From: Kiritimatiellia bacterium
Lineage (GTDB): Bacteria > Verrucomicrobiota > Kiritimatiellia > RFP12 > DVOR01
Assembly: GCA_900771325.1 (NCBI GenBank)
Contig: CAAGNN010000180.1
Coordinates: forward strand, 1-28,341
Direction of reading: 5' to 3'
DNA: 28,341 nucleotides
The notes beneath the pieces are model-generated. The model searched no databases. It worked only from the letters and a program-made list of their open reading frames with translations, and had not been told where the DNA came from. Below, piece after piece: positions 28,125 to 28,341 of this stretch (positions are counted from its first letter, which is position 1; the number at the start of each line of letters is the position of its first letter). The translations under genes were made by a program, and so were the position numbers.

Positions 28125-28341
28125 GGCGCGATGCGCGTGGGTGTGGGAGCGAGCAGCTCCGGCCGGCGTGTGAGCCGCTTACCCAAAGGCCAGTTCTCCT
28201 CCTCCTTTCGGCGGTGTTGGCAAGCGCCTTCGCTTCGCTCGGCCTTCTGTGGCGCGGCATATTTGCCGCGCAGCGAGCGTCAGCGAGCGCCTGGCTCCAA
28301 GCCCCCAGCCCCTCCCCCTGCCGCGCCCTTCCTTCGCATCC
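28125..28341. other. Non-coding 3' end with hairpin and repeat edge
   Basis: No gene is seen. An 8-bp stem (GCGCGGCA at 28252-28259, loop TATT, TGCCGCGC to 28271) has no T-run and is only a weak terminator candidate for the operon. CCCTGCCGCGCCCTTCC near 28317-28333 and GCGCGTGGGTGTGG near 28134 both recur in the marC-tRNA gap, and the final TCGCATCC matches the bases that precede CGCCCCGGGTT at about 11013-11020. Confidence 0.6.

Overview
The window is a gene-dense, GC-rich bacterial segment. Two secreted glycan hydrolases (a GH89-type alpha-N-acetylglucosaminidase and a LacZ-type GH2 enzyme), an EboE homologue, paired SPFH membrane proteins and a large cohesin/dockerin-like surface protein operon suggest an anaerobic, host-glycan-using bacterium of the PVC group, perhaps Kiritimatiellota, Lentisphaerota or Verrucomicrobiota from a gut. 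This placement is inferred from gene content only; there is no rRNA or other phylogenetic marker beyond purL.

Layout. The left edge (1-540) holds an antisense remnant of an RND efflux pump C-terminus fused to a small ORF of unknown function. That ORF overlaps by ATGA a DUF2201-type metallopeptidase/VWA protein. Convergent to it, with only 2 bp between the stop codons, is a minus-strand run reading right to left: GH89-like secreted enzyme, SPFH protein A, SPFH protein B, then the helicase HrpB, with gaps of 17-23 bp. Upstream lies a MarC-family membrane protein with an apparently leaderless promoter.

About 840 bp without a gene (10842-11685) is filled by a GC-rich dispersed repeat built around CGCCCCGGGTT. 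It leads into two divergent tRNA genes (CAU anticodon on the minus strand, His-GUG on the plus strand), each with a recognisable promoter and terminator. A secreted GH2 beta-galactosidase with a C-terminal discoidin/CBM32-like domain and an eboE gene then form a plus-strand pair. A long bidirectional terminator hairpin separates it from the convergent purL.

The right side (21553-28124) is a three-gene plus-strand operon with a strong sigma70 promoter: (1) a secreted LRR_5/BspA-like protein whose LRR cassette is markedly AT-richer than everything around it; (2) a 1296-aa secreted multidomain protein with three near-identical DTDGDGYT cassettes, a FG-GAP-like region, a fibronectin-III-like domain, one cohesin-like and two related beta domains, and a C-terminal dockerin-like EF-hand; (3) a 440-aa secreted protein starting with a cohesin-like domain. 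Genes 2 and 3 overlap by ATGA. This operon is the best candidate for an undescribed extracellular assembly. The window ends in non-coding sequence that appears to enter another copy of the CGCCCCGGGTT repeat.
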